Shown here: one piece after another, positions 1-10,624 of the stretch
Layout of the letters: each line of letters opens with the position of its first letter
How positions within the stretch are numbered: the first letter of the stretch is position 1
From: Cytidiella melzeri
Lineage: Eukaryota > Basidiomycota > Agaricomycetes > Polyporales > Irpicaceae
Length of the DNA: 64,000 bases
NCBI GenBank assembly: GCA_022592445.1
Contig: JABYQR010000191.1
Coordinates: forward strand, 23,810-87,809
Reading direction: 5' to 3'
The notes under the pieces: model-generated
Databases searched by the model: none
Told to the model about the DNA's origin: nothing
Seen by the model: only the letters and a program-made list of their open reading frames with translations
Translations under genes and position numbers: made by a program

Positions 1-403
1 TGCCCATACGGTCAGTGACAATTGTTCCCAAGCCGATGTTGACTGTTGACGATACGCACTTGTCTTGGAAACGATTCGACAACGGTTTGAGCTCGTCATG
101 AGGATAGGCAGTTTCCTCGTACGCGGTGTAGGCGAATCTGAACGCGGACCTGGTCGCTTCCGCACGCTCCTGCCAGACGTCGGGTTCTGGCGATGTTATT
201 GTCTCTTGATTGAGATGTCCGTAGATGAGCCGGTGGATAGAGCGATAGAAGGGAGGCGAAGATAGTGCGAGCTGCGAGGCAAACAGACAGACGATGAGAA
301 CGCAGATGCATGTGAGAATGACTAGGCCAAATCGCGACCGGCGCGACAACCGTCTTGGGGCGCCGTTGTGAAAAGGCAGAGGTGATAGAGTGGGCGACCG
401 CAT
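1..403 (-). CDS. GH47 class I alpha-mannosidase, N-terminal exon (partial)
   Basis: Class I alpha-1,2-mannosidases (GH47) trim mannose from N-glycans in the ER/Golgi lumen. The ATG is at 401-403 on the minus strand. A basic cytosolic head is followed by a hydrophobic segment at about residues 31-49 (GLVILTCICVLIVCLFASQ), giving a type II signal anchor. The start of the catalytic domain follows: VWQERAEATRSAFRFAYTAY and then the family hallmark YPHDELKPLSN, whose acidic residue lies at the mouth of the active site. The exon appears to end at 60 with a GTGCGT donor at 59-54. The rest of the visible sequence is probably intron, since it holds a CACTGAC branch-like motif close to the edge. Everything downstream is outside the window. 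The 784 bp between this start and TAF7 would hold both promoters. Confidence 0.85.
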   Translation of the reverse strand, partial: MRSPTLSPLPFHNGAPRRLSRRSRFGLVILTCICVLIVCLFASQLALSSPPFYRSIHRLIYGHLNQETITSPEPDVWQERAEATRSAFRFAYTAYEETAYPHDELKPLSNRFQDKCVSSTVNIGLGTIVTDRMG

Positions 404-1187
404 CGAGAAGGGCGAGCAGAGGCGAGAAAAGGATGAACTTGATAAAATACAGCCTCTGATTTATATGCCATTGTGTTTCACGCTTGCCGAGGGCACACCT
501 GATCGTGAACAGATGGATGCTATTGTACAAACCATCCGGAAGCAAAGCCGTGAATGCGCTGTTGAATATAAAACGAAGTCCGCTCACCGAACAGACTCCC
601 GTCGAGACTTTTATCCCTAAAAGAGAACGCCAAGCCGTTTTGAGAACCATGGCTCAGATTCAGTGCACAGCCTCACATACTCCGCTGTTGAAGTTTCAGT
701 TCGAGTTTCAAGCTTCAAGCTGCAGCGTGAAACTCAACGATAGGAGTGCTTGAACAACAATACCTAGAATGGCATAGCAAAATCAACTACACTTGCTTCA
801 ATAGCTGCACGGTGGATAAACAAGCCATTGGGTATGTAGAAGACATGGCCGCAAGAATTCACATACCTGTCACCGAAGTACTTGCCGCGGGCACAGTAGC
901 CAATTTGAATGCTGCCAGTGTATGATATGGCCGAAGTCGATCAGCAGAGTCTCGATGCGCATGACTTTCACCCGTTGCATCTGTGCTGGTGTAGAAAACA
1001 TCGCATGGAAGTGCGATTGAAGTAGTAGCCCACTTGACGTTGTGGACAAATGGAGAGTTGATTTACTGAGTGTGACTTGTGTGATTCAGATGTCACGCCA
1101 TGTCACGCCCTATTCGCGTAATTTCAGATTTGTTTCTACCAACACTGCACCCAACTCATTTCACTGTCTGGTCGCCCAGAAGTTCAT
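404..1187. promoter_or_regulatory. Divergent intergenic region between GH47 and TAF7
   Basis: This stretch separates two head-to-head genes and should contain both promoters. I see no clear TATA box. A minus-strand reading frame at 764-930 (about 55 codons) could be a stray exon, but it has no family match I recognise. The other short open frames look like chance. Confidence 0.4.
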
Positions 1188-2882
1188 ATGGATGAAGAGG
1201 ACTTCATCGTTGTTGACGATGATGTCTCACAGACTCCTGTCATGGATACGTCCCAGCCTGGACCAAGTAGACCCCCACCGACGGGTATTCGGACGTCTTT
1301 GAGGAAACGGAATACACTTCCCTCTTACGCGGAGCTCGACGACCCGTCGTATGTAGACACCGGTAGAACGAGATATTCGGCATCCTTGAGGAATAGGCCG
1401 CAGCCGAAACTCAAGCTCAAGCTGAGCGAGAAGCTCGCGGCGCAGGCCCCTGGCATGTCTTTCCTGGGTCCGTTTGACCGTGAGCTGGACTCGGACGATG
1501 AGGATCTTGTGTTTGAAGAGCAATTCATGTTGAGGATGCCTCCAGGAGAGGATTGTGAGAGGTTGAGAAAGATGGTCGCTACGAGAGAGGTCTCTAACGA
1601 TGTTTGGTTCAAGTTCAAAGGTGCGCTAACCTCACGATGATTCAAAGAGAGGAACGCAACAACAACCGTCGCACTAGATTCGCGAAGAGCCGTGTTTCAC
1701 ATAGGACACAACCTCTACTCTGCGAAACTCGTCGACCTACCATGTCTCATCGAGTCCCAGAAAACCCTCGACAATAAGCAGATGTTCAAGGTGGCCGACA
1801 TATGTCAGGTTGCGACTCCCCGCAAGGACGCAGATAGACAATGCTGATGGAGCATTTATTTTAGATGTTGGTAGTTGAAAAACCGATACCAAGCGAGGAC
1901 GCCGTGAGCAACCAAAAGAGCTTCAACATTGACGACTTCATTTGGCCTCACGGGATCACGCCGCCTTTGCATCACGTCCGCAAGCGCAGGTTCCGGAAGA
2001 GAGTCAACCGTCGTGTACGTGAGCCACGGTCGCGCTCCGTTATGATGTCTGATAGTCTTGCTAGACTATAGAAACCGTGGAACAAGAGGTTGAGAGGCTG
2101 ATGGAAGCGGACGAGCTTGCGGAGAAAGTCCAGTATGGTGAGAGTGCATCGTTTCGCATTGGCGGGTTGGCTCAAGCGTCACACGACAGATGTCCTCGAA
2201 AACGTGAATCCTGACCTTTCGGATTCGGAGTTTATCGACCGCCAGGACGCACTTGACGCTGCAACGCCTGGCTTTGGAGGATCAGAAGCGGGAGATATGC
2301 CTACCCCCGGCGCAGATATGGGCGAGAGGGACGAAGACGCAGACGAGGGTGACGAGGATAATGACGAAGGCGACGGAGACATCGACGAGGATCTTGCAGC
2401 CGAGTTGGACCTTGCGCTGGGTGACGATGAGGAAGGCGATGAGGATGATGAAGAGGATGAGGAGGACGAAAGTGACGAGGATGATGAGGATGACGACGAC
2501 GACGAAGCTGTGCAGGCGAAAAAGCTTTTGAACGAGGAGATTCGTGACTTAGAGGCAGCTGTCGCCAGGAAAAATCACGAAATTTCGAGCTCTGCCAACC
2601 CGTTGATTAGGGTATGTCGTTTTCGCTCTTGCTCGGTCACTCCAGACAACTGACTTGACATTATAGCGGCGCTTCGAGGACGCCCTTCGGAAGCTACAAG
2701 CAGACTTGGACACGAGGTTAGCGCAGAGAGACGAAATGAAGGAGAAGCGACGATTAGAGATGGAAGGAGGCGAAGAGGCAGGTGGCTCGCTAGGCGGACC
2801 CGACGAAGACAAGAACACCAGCGACGGTGACAACGACGACCTCTTCGGAGAAGGTCCCAGTGACGAGATGGACATTGGGTAA
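1188..2882 (+). CDS. TAF7: TFIID subunit TAF7 (TAFII55 family)
   Basis: TAF7 is a subunit of the general transcription factor TFIID in the nucleus. Six exons give 474 codons: 1188-1620, 1678-1808, 1865-2014, 2065-2137, 2190-2611, 2667-2882. The TAFII55 N-terminal domain spans about residues 115-240. Its signature pieces are EEQFMLRMPP, a split region whose exon 2 encodes YSAKLVDLPCLIESQKTLD and KVADICQMLVV, and HGITPPLHHVRKRRFRKR at the end of exon 3. Each junction restores the domain frame, for example aaa-g|at across intron 1. The C-terminal half is a long Asp/Glu-rich tract followed by a charged helix, as in other TAF7 proteins. The start follows from the acidic MDEEDFIVVDDD opening; no upstream exon is needed. 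The gene converges with GAA1, whose stop is 43 bp away. Confidence 0.93.
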
Positions 2883-2925
2883 ATATATATCATTAGCATC
2901 CATTGCCGAGTATTGCAGAATCGTG

Positions 2926-5373
2926 TTAATGTGTGATCACTGTTGCGACTGCTGCTTGTACTACCAGCGGCACGTAAACGATGCAAACGAAAGGGGCGAA
3001 CCAAACGCCAAGGACCTCCCAATTCCACAATGCTAGCTCGACTTCTCTTTGCAAGAACAATATCCAGCCCAATCCCAATATGCAGTAACCGGCAACCTTG
3101 ACGTGCCTGAGCTTTCCTGGTCCTGACCCTATTAGGGGAACGCCAAGTAGTACTGCCAGTGTAGCGGCCAACGAGAAATTGAGCACAGAAGTGACTGAGA
3201 TGACTGTCGACGCGAGACAGAGGTTGATAGACTTCAGAATCATGTGCACTGGGGCAGCAGTGTCGGGCGAAGACTTTCTGATTGTCAACAAGGCGAGCAA
3301 CAGCGGTACTTGAAAGACCAGAGCAATGAGCAGCGGATACGTGATCTTATGCTCTCGTCAGTGAGACCGTAGACGGTGAGAGATGACGCCCATCGACTGA
3401 CATTTTTGTTCGAAGTAACCCAGGAGCTTGTTACCGAGTAGAATAGCAATACACCTGCGAGGTGTGTGCCAACCACGATGAGCAAAGCAGGCAGAACGGG
3501 CCGTTTGCGCGACGTCCATCGCGTCCCGACTGCCGCTACTTTCTCACCCGGAACGTCTGGTATTTCGACCCATCGAGCCTGGACCCACTCGCCCAACCCG
3601 CTGAAGAGCATGGCTGTGCTCACGAGGACAGCGGCAGGCAGGTAACTGCCAATTTTCATGAAGGTATTCGTGCCTACCAGGAGGTAGAAGAAAAATGAGG
3701 CGTGCAGACGCTCCAAAAGATTATTGGTGGTGCGAAGGGTCGACTCTAGAACACTGGGTAGCCACTCAGCCATTGTGAACGCACGACGTGAGACTCGTAC
3801 TTACCGCCCTAAGGCGTGGAATCCGTGAGGGCCGTGAGCTGGAATCGCAAATACAGTGATAGCGTCGATCCTAAATCTGTGCAGATGCCGGAAGATTAGG
3901 AAACACTTTGTCAATTAATATAAGCGGACATACTGGTGCATCAAGCCGTGGACTCCGCTAGCTCTACCACGAGCTTGGTAGCCAACATGCCGCAGAACGT
4001 TTTTCGCACGATAGGCGTACTCCTTCACAGCTTCTGTATTCTTAGCTACAGGGGGTACCCACCACGGTATAGAAGCCATATCCTTGTCTGGGTATTCTCC
4101 GCGGCCATAGTGGTCATAAACGGTCATTGGTACTCCTCCCGTGCGTCGGGAGATCAGCTCAAGAGAATTGATGAGGTCTTGGTTCGGCAACCGACCATTC
4201 AGCCCCTCTGAGGATGAAACACAAATATCAGGACTGATCACACCAAAAAGGACACCAAAACACATTCACCAAAGAACACGCCAAGATGAGAGAATGAATG
4301 ACCGGGATAGTCGATGTTCAACGCTGTCCAGATGGAGCCCGATGATAGGTTCAGAGAATCCGCTATCATGTCTGCGCAAGACAGTGTAAGTATCATCATC
4401 CGCGTGTCGTGTACAAATTACTTCACTGGACTGCGAGGCTCCGTGGTACGTTGTGATCCAGGCCTGCATACCATCGAGATACCCATCGCTTACCACAAAT
4501 ATCAAATCCTTTGCCCACAGAGAATATCCTGCCACATGTGTGAGGACCTTCATTCACCAACAGAATCCAGAATCCGAACCTTTTAAGAAGGCAGCCAAAG
4601 ACAGCACAGTTGAGATTCCTCGAAGATTCATGGTCCCGTCTTCCTTCCCCGTTCTGCTTATCCTCGAGGCGCTGATGACCATAGCCTCTGCACCTGATGC
4701 ACGAGGGGCTGATAGAACTGCGTATGAATTCGTGCCGCTCAATGTCTGCTCGAAAGTATGTCAGGTTGTGGTCAGGAAGTTGAGCGCTCAATTTACTTCT
4801 GACAAAGTGCGAAACTGGTAGTTCTGAATTGATGATGGAATTCCGAGTTTGCGGAACTCCGTAGCAATGAAGGTAGCAAACCTAAGAAAGAGCGTTTAAC
4901 CACGGGTCGAGAGGGTTCTATGAGTGTAGGGACGTTACTCGTGACTCGAAGCGTTCCGCTCACGTAGAGCTTCTAACTCATCGAGGTATCGGTCGGCTCG
5001 ATGAACGTCCGACCAAGACCAGTATGTCGAAACCTGAGATCTCACGGGTCCATTCCTGCACTGTTCCGCGAAAACATAATTTACTCACCTGCGAAGGCTG
5101 TAAGGCATTCTCGTCAATGTATGTCCATTGACCGTGAAGGGACGATGGTATTGTCAGCAGCCATATATATCCTGCAATAAGGAGTATCAATCTGTGTATA
5201 GCTTAGTTGATGTAGTATGGTTGATGTACAGACTACGTAGAGGGGTACCTGAGCGTCGGCCATGTCTTCCAGCACAAGTGAGCAACTGCTCTTTTGCGGC
5301 GAAGGCGAGCGGCATTCTGGTCTCCTTTGCCTCTCAAGACCTCTCGAAGTTTCGTCAATATCCTAGGTGGCAT
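2926..5373 (-). CDS. GAA1: GPI transamidase subunit GAA1 (GPAA1)
   Basis: GAA1 is a multi-pass ER membrane subunit of the GPI transamidase that attaches GPI anchors to proteins. Eleven exons read downward: 5373-5249, 5191-5089, 5033-4939, 4881-4797, 4748-4580, 4528-4427, 4371-4270, 4207-3934, 3876-3805, 3753-about 3435, 3351-2926, summing to 623 residues, the usual family length. Exons 1-2 give a basic head and an N-terminal membrane segment, then TYIDENALQPSQV. The luminal peptidase-like domain shows LWAKDLIFVVSDGYLDGMQAW, WTALNIDYPGHSFSHLGVFF, GLNGRLPNQDL and RIDAITVFAIPAHGPHGFHA. The C-terminal part is a run of membrane helices beginning near LLERLHASFFFYLL. The exon 10/11 junction is the least certain: GTAACA at 3434 keeps frame with an acceptor at 3352, but other donors exist. 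The promoter is shared with USP48. Confidence 0.93.
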
Positions 5374-5588
5374 AGTTATGTGTCCACAGTCTTCCGTGCT
5401 GCTAGGACGACGACAAGCAGCGCAGACGTGGTGGTGGTCACGGAGTAAGACCGTGAACGTGACGGGCCGCGTTCAGCGCGTCGGACGCGTTCCCGCGACT
5501 GTAACGCTCGGACGCCTTAACCTCGGGCGACCACCATCTCCTTTGCTCGTCGTTCAACGTTCAACGGCCACTGCGCAGCCATCAGTGT
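5374..5588. promoter_or_regulatory. Divergent promoter between GAA1 and USP48
   Basis: Only 215 bp separate the two start codons, so one region should serve both genes. It is GC-rich towards USP48 and shows no clear TATA box. Confidence 0.5.
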
Positions 5589-8500
5589 ATGCCACCTAAA
5601 CGTCGACGGCGCGCCTCGCCAGTCGCGCAGGGCCTTTCTGCCGGTGAAAGGCTGAAACGAGCCAAACTTTCAGGTCACGATCAGCTCGCATGGGCCTGGG
5701 TTGGTACCGAGGTCACCAATGCAGCTTCTATCACTCAAGAGCACCGTTTAGCGACATGCGGTTTTTCAGACTCAAGTACTTTCCCTTTCTGCGCCAGCAA
5801 ATACCAGAAGGCCTCCGTAAAGCAGGAGAACTTGAAGGCAGCCGCCACAAAAGCTGAGGGTGAACTGGACGATGATTTTATTGTTGTCACAGATGAGGAG
5901 GCACCCAATTGCAGCAGCAAGTCATGTAAGAACAATCCAAACTGCTTGAATTATCTCGGTCAGGAGAAATGGGAGAACGAAGGTTCGTCACTCAGCCTGC
6001 TTTGCCTGAACCTCCTCAAATCTTGAAGCAGAGAAAGCACGAGACGCATACATGAAAGCTGCAGAACTTGGACCAGACCCGAACGATGAGTCAAGGGAGG
6101 CAAACACCCCTGTCGGTCTCAAGGTGCAGCTGGGTCATCTTGTTTGAATGTCCTGGAACTCAACCTTAGCGTTGCGTAGAACTTGGGAGCAACGTGCTAC
6201 GCGAACGCGTTTCTTCAGGTATGTCGCTTACATCCGCATCACCGCACCGCCGTGAACATCTTCGCTACCAGGTCTGGTTTCAGGATGTCACTTTTCGAGC
6301 CGGCGTCTTCAATTGTCAGCCAGGACTAGACGAGGGGAAATTTGAGGTAGGGAATCCTCCGAGCATGATGGCTTGCCACTGACGACTAAGGCGGGAACCA
6401 GGAGTCTCCGATATTTCAGCTTCAGGTTACCTTCGCTGCGATGCAGTTGAGCCAGCAAACCGCCTTCAATCCAATAAAACTCGTAGAGAGTCTGAAACTT
6501 CGTACAACAGAGCAGCAGGATGCTCAAGAGTACGGATGGTTCTTCTCTGTGGCAGGAATTCTGCTGAATCAATACAGGTTCTCTAAACTCTTCATGGCAC
6601 ACCTTGACTCTGAGTTCCAGAAGCAGTCTGATTCGAGCTTGAAATCGCTAATAGCGGATCAGGTATGTCCCAAATAACAGCGCTTGCTCATCTGCACTTG
6701 CTAAGTTGGGTGTAGTTTCAAGGCAAACATGTGTATGCGACGGTTTGCTCTCAATGTCGCAACCGTTCAGAGCGTGAGAGTGAGTTCCTCGAGATCGAGG
6801 TCAATTTGGCAGTAAGCGGATCACTTCCAGCCTATCTCGCAGTTACGGGACGCTTTCTATTAGAATAATGCGAAGCTCGAAGAGCGTATCGCGGCGATCT
6901 TGAAGCCTGAGACGCTGAGTGGTGATAACAAGTACGTGGGATAAGGGTGACTCACCTATCTCAGCCAAGCTAACATGGGCATAGATATCTATGCCCTCGA
7001 TGCGACAACCTTCAGGACGCGCAGCGTCAAGCCGAGCTTACAGAACTTCCGCCAGTTCTGCACTTTTCATTGTTACGCTTCGTCTATGACCTCTCGACTA
7101 TGGAGCGGAAGAAGTCGAAACAACTGATTTCGTTTCCTCCTACACTCGACATGGGGCAATTCGTGACAACGGGAAAAAAGGGCAGTGAAGTGCAAGATTC
7201 CACTATTCAATACCATCTACGTGGCATTCTGCTGCACAAAGGTCCAAGTGCCTATCACGGTCACTATGAAGCCCAAGTCTTCGACGTTGAGTTCGTGCCT
7301 TTTCTGCTGACGTGTGTTATGGGTAGCTTCGCTGATTGAGATACGTATAGGACGCAATCTTGGTATCAGTTTAACGACGAGTCTGTGACGAAGATAGACT
7401 CGCTGTTCGCGGAGGCCAAAGTTCCACAGAAAGTCAGTAAGAGCGGATCTCAACAATCTTTGAAGTAAGTGTGACGTCCCTTAATGCAACAAATCCAGTG
7501 ATTCTCAGCATATGCAGACCAGGAAAATCCCAAGCCAAGTCAAAGACTGGGAACGGGAAGAACAAGCCTGTCAAAGTCGACAGCGACATCGAGATTCTTG
7601 AGTAAGACGCTATATCACTCGAGGCGCTTCATTTTGGTGCTGATATGCACGTCCAAGGGACGCTAGCTCCAGCAAATCACCCTCTCCACACACCAAAGAT
7701 GAAAAGTAGGCTCGAGAGAATGTCCACAGTATTTGTCTACTGATGGTATCGTCTTCTATACTCAAGCCGAATATCGTCCCGAGACGCGTACATGCTCATA
7801 TATGCGCGATCGACCGGCAAAGATGGCGTCGCACAAGACTCGACGGTAATCGCATCTTGCAGGAAGAAAAATCGACATGACACTGCGATACCTCATCCAC
7901 CTGAACGGGCGCTACAGGTTATAGAGGACATGAACGCACAGCATGCTCGGTCCTGCGAAGAACATGACTTAAGGCAAGTGTCATCATATTGTTCTTGGTC
8001 TCGTTTCACTGATGTGTCACAGAAAGCAAGACGTAGAGAGCCGTTTCAGCGTCGTCAGGGATCGAATCATGGGTATATACCAAAACTGGCAGCTATCTAG
8101 TAACGCAGAGGTTGGTGAGCTGTGCACGCGCTGCTGGCGACGAGCTAAAGATACCGGCAGCGTAATGTTGTCCTGAGTCGCAGGGCTCTTGAGCAATGGC
8201 TTTCTTACCACATAACCCCACACTCGAAGGACAAGACTGATGCAAAAACTGAAGAGATGGAAGTGGGTGAGTAGCACCAGGGAACCATACGGACCGTTTC
8301 TCCCATTAACAGCCAATTCTTGTCAAGACTCGGGTCCGGTCACCTTTTCAAGTAGCGACATATTATGCGAACATGGCAGACTTGACCCTGGACAAGTCGC
8401 GAATATGAAGCGGGTGAAGAAGGCTAGTTTCCGACGTGAATGACATGCAATGCGAGTGGCTAAGAATTCTCCTAGGCTGCTTACGATCGTATATTGTCAG

Positions 8501-10323
8501 AGGATGCATGTCAGTTCGATCCCGCACTTTCATCTTCAGACGTATGTGACGAGTGCGTGAAGTATTCATTCTCCGGTAATGCTAACCCAATATGTACCTG
8601 CTACTTCGTCCTGATGATGCCTCGCGCAGAACGCCTGTACCAGGTCGAGCATCCGCGCCTCGTCTCTTTGTTCGACGAAATCTGTCCAGTGGCTGACGAT
8701 CAATGTGGGTACTGGGTTTCGAAGCCCTGGCTCAAAGGTCAGTCATGTTTCCACTGGTATGACGAGTGGTATTGAATGAGGGGCGTAGACTGGAGGCTAG
8801 CTAAACCCAAGATGCACAGCCATTCGCAAGAGGACCCTCCACCAAACGACCCTGAGTATCAATCTCACGTTCGATGTGAGCATAGGGGCCTTACGCCCAA
8901 TACCATGTTGCGCAGGCGCATCTCTGCGGAGGTATGAGCCCATAAATTGAACATGCGGTCACGAAGCTGATACCTGTCTAGGCGTATGAGCTTTTGAGAA
9001 CCATTTTCCCAGACTGGACGACTTTGTCTACTGACGATGAGCAATGCGCGGTGTGTGAGGCTCTGATCCATATGTCAAAAGTGGATAAGCGTGAAGCCAG
9101 AATACAAGCTGAGGAGGAAAAAGTCCGCTACAATACTCGAATTCGAATGCAAGTGGCTGATGATTCCACAGGCGAAACTGAAGCATATGCACGATAACGC
9201 ACTTACGGGTGGTACCAAGCTTCTAGACAATGTTCCCTGTGCCATAATTCCTGCGCAGTTTATACGAGCTTGGAAACAATGGCTCTTTCGCCCTGCAGAA
9301 TTACCACGTCCAGAAAGCGTCGATAACAGCCGTTTCATCTGTCGACACGGACTTCTCGCTCTCGACCCCAATTGTGCAAGTGACTTGGATGCGAACGTCG
9401 CTGTCATCATGCGCAGTGACTGGGATATTCTTGAACATGCGTGAGTAGTTGTGCGCGCATCTCAGGGTTTGTGTCCTAATGTGTTCAATGCAGATACTCC
9501 GGGGGTCCATTGATTGCTCTTGAACATGACGGAGACCGATGGTCACACAGTCCAGACGTCTGTGAGGATTGTCGCAAAGAGAGGTGCGTGCTAATATTGA
9601 TGTCCGCACATGATCTCACCTGCATTACAGAAAGTCCACCTTCGACATGACCGAATTGACTATCCGTCTCCTTCGTTCCGATGACCCTAATCCAACACCA
9701 GAGACATATGCCGCAGGAACCTCGGAAAAGCTGGGGCCAGTGCAACAGACCTTGATCACATACGGTTCTCGAAAGACTGGACCGGTACGACAATCCAGGC
9801 GTATAAGGCAAGTGAAGGAGTCGTGTCGAAAACGAAAGGTCACTGTCACTCGGACGATGTCCGTGAAGGATCTGAAAGTCCAGGTGAGCCCCTTCCACTT
9901 CGACGAAGAAGCGATGATCGCACAGCTAGCTAAGTGCTGCCACAGATTCAGGAAGAACTGGACATTCCTACCATTTCCCAGCGTTTGTACTACCAAGGGG
10001 TAGAGCTAGAGGACAACAAAGCGACCATCGGTGCGTTAGGGGTGCTGTCCAACGACACTCTCGATCTTCGAGAGCAGTTGGAAGATGCGGATCTGTTTGG
10101 TTCTAACACCGAAGCTGAGCCACGACGACGAGAAGAAGGCCAAGGATTTGGAGGCACGCTCCTTGGGAACGGTGGGCGCACCTCGAGTACGCCTCATTCA
10201 TCCCAGCACGAGGAGGACCTGGACCCTGACCCCTCTGGGCGTCCTTGTCCGATGTGCACTTTCGAAAACGCGACAGACGCCGTCGCATGCTTGATGTGCG
10301 AGACTATGTTTAGCACACATTGA
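5589..10323 (+). CDS. USP48: Ubiquitin carboxyl-terminal hydrolase 48 (USP48-like)
   Basis: This is a cysteine protease that removes ubiquitin. Twenty-four exons give 1,170 residues: 5589-5982, 6032-6123, 6180-6218, 6272-6346, 6402-6529, 6578-6662, 6716-6811, 6864-6931, 6985-7290, 7351-7464, 7518-7601, 7658-7705, 7767-7973, 8023-8110, 8161-8266, 8313-8413, 8476-8575, 8630-8737, 8789-8931, 8982-9122, 9172-9440, 9494-9583, 9631-9883, 9946-10323. The Cys box is LGSNCYANAFLQVWF; the His box is HGHYEAQVFD; a zinc site is CSQC plus CPRC; the catalytic domain closes with SRDAYMLIYARS. Central DUSP-type modules include LCEHGRLDPGQVANMK and YWVSKPWLKDWRLAKPKMHS. A ubiquitin-like domain (VTVTRTMSVKDLKVQIQEEL) precedes a C-terminal RanBP2-type zinc finger (CPMCTFENATDAVACLMC), an addition worth checking against the family. 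Intron 13 (7974-8022) has a GC donor (gcaagt). The junctions around exons 14-17 are the least certain. Confidence 0.92.
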
Positions 10324-10624
10324 ACAACAGATCTAGTATATATACCTCGTTTGTTCGCGCGTTCATTTGCCACCCAGCTGCTATATATTTTTGATCTTTA
10401 TACACTTTATACATTGCGCAAAATGCGAGGGGGTGAGGGAGGGAGGGAGGGAGGGAGGAGGGGCGTCGAAAGCGTTACGAAATATCTTAGTATCTAAAGA
10501 CTGCAAATACAACGACAACAAAATGCAAGAATGAACGACAAAAGACACCATATAATAACATAACAGCATCATCCCAAGAGGTGGCGAAAAAAAGGAGGAC
10601 GAGGTTTGCCAACCCCGCTACGAT
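10324..10624. other. Convergent intergenic region with G-rich tract
   Basis: This 301 bp region lies between the USP48 stop and the stop of the convergent cadherin-domain gene and must hold both 3' ends. It contains no gene. A G-rich run at about 10428-10464 (repeated GGGA units) is its most distinctive part, and AT-rich stretches on either side could carry polyadenylation signals. Confidence 0.6.
10428..10464 (+). repeat. GGGA-repeat, potential G-quadruplex
   Basis: The plus strand shows at least six GGG tracts separated by one to three bases, which fits the usual G-quadruplex pattern. It sits in the shared 3' region of two convergent genes. Confidence 0.6.

Noticed and set aside
1227..1645. 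Minus-strand frames opposite TAF7 exon 1
   Set aside because: Shadows of the TAF7 coding exon with no independent evidence.
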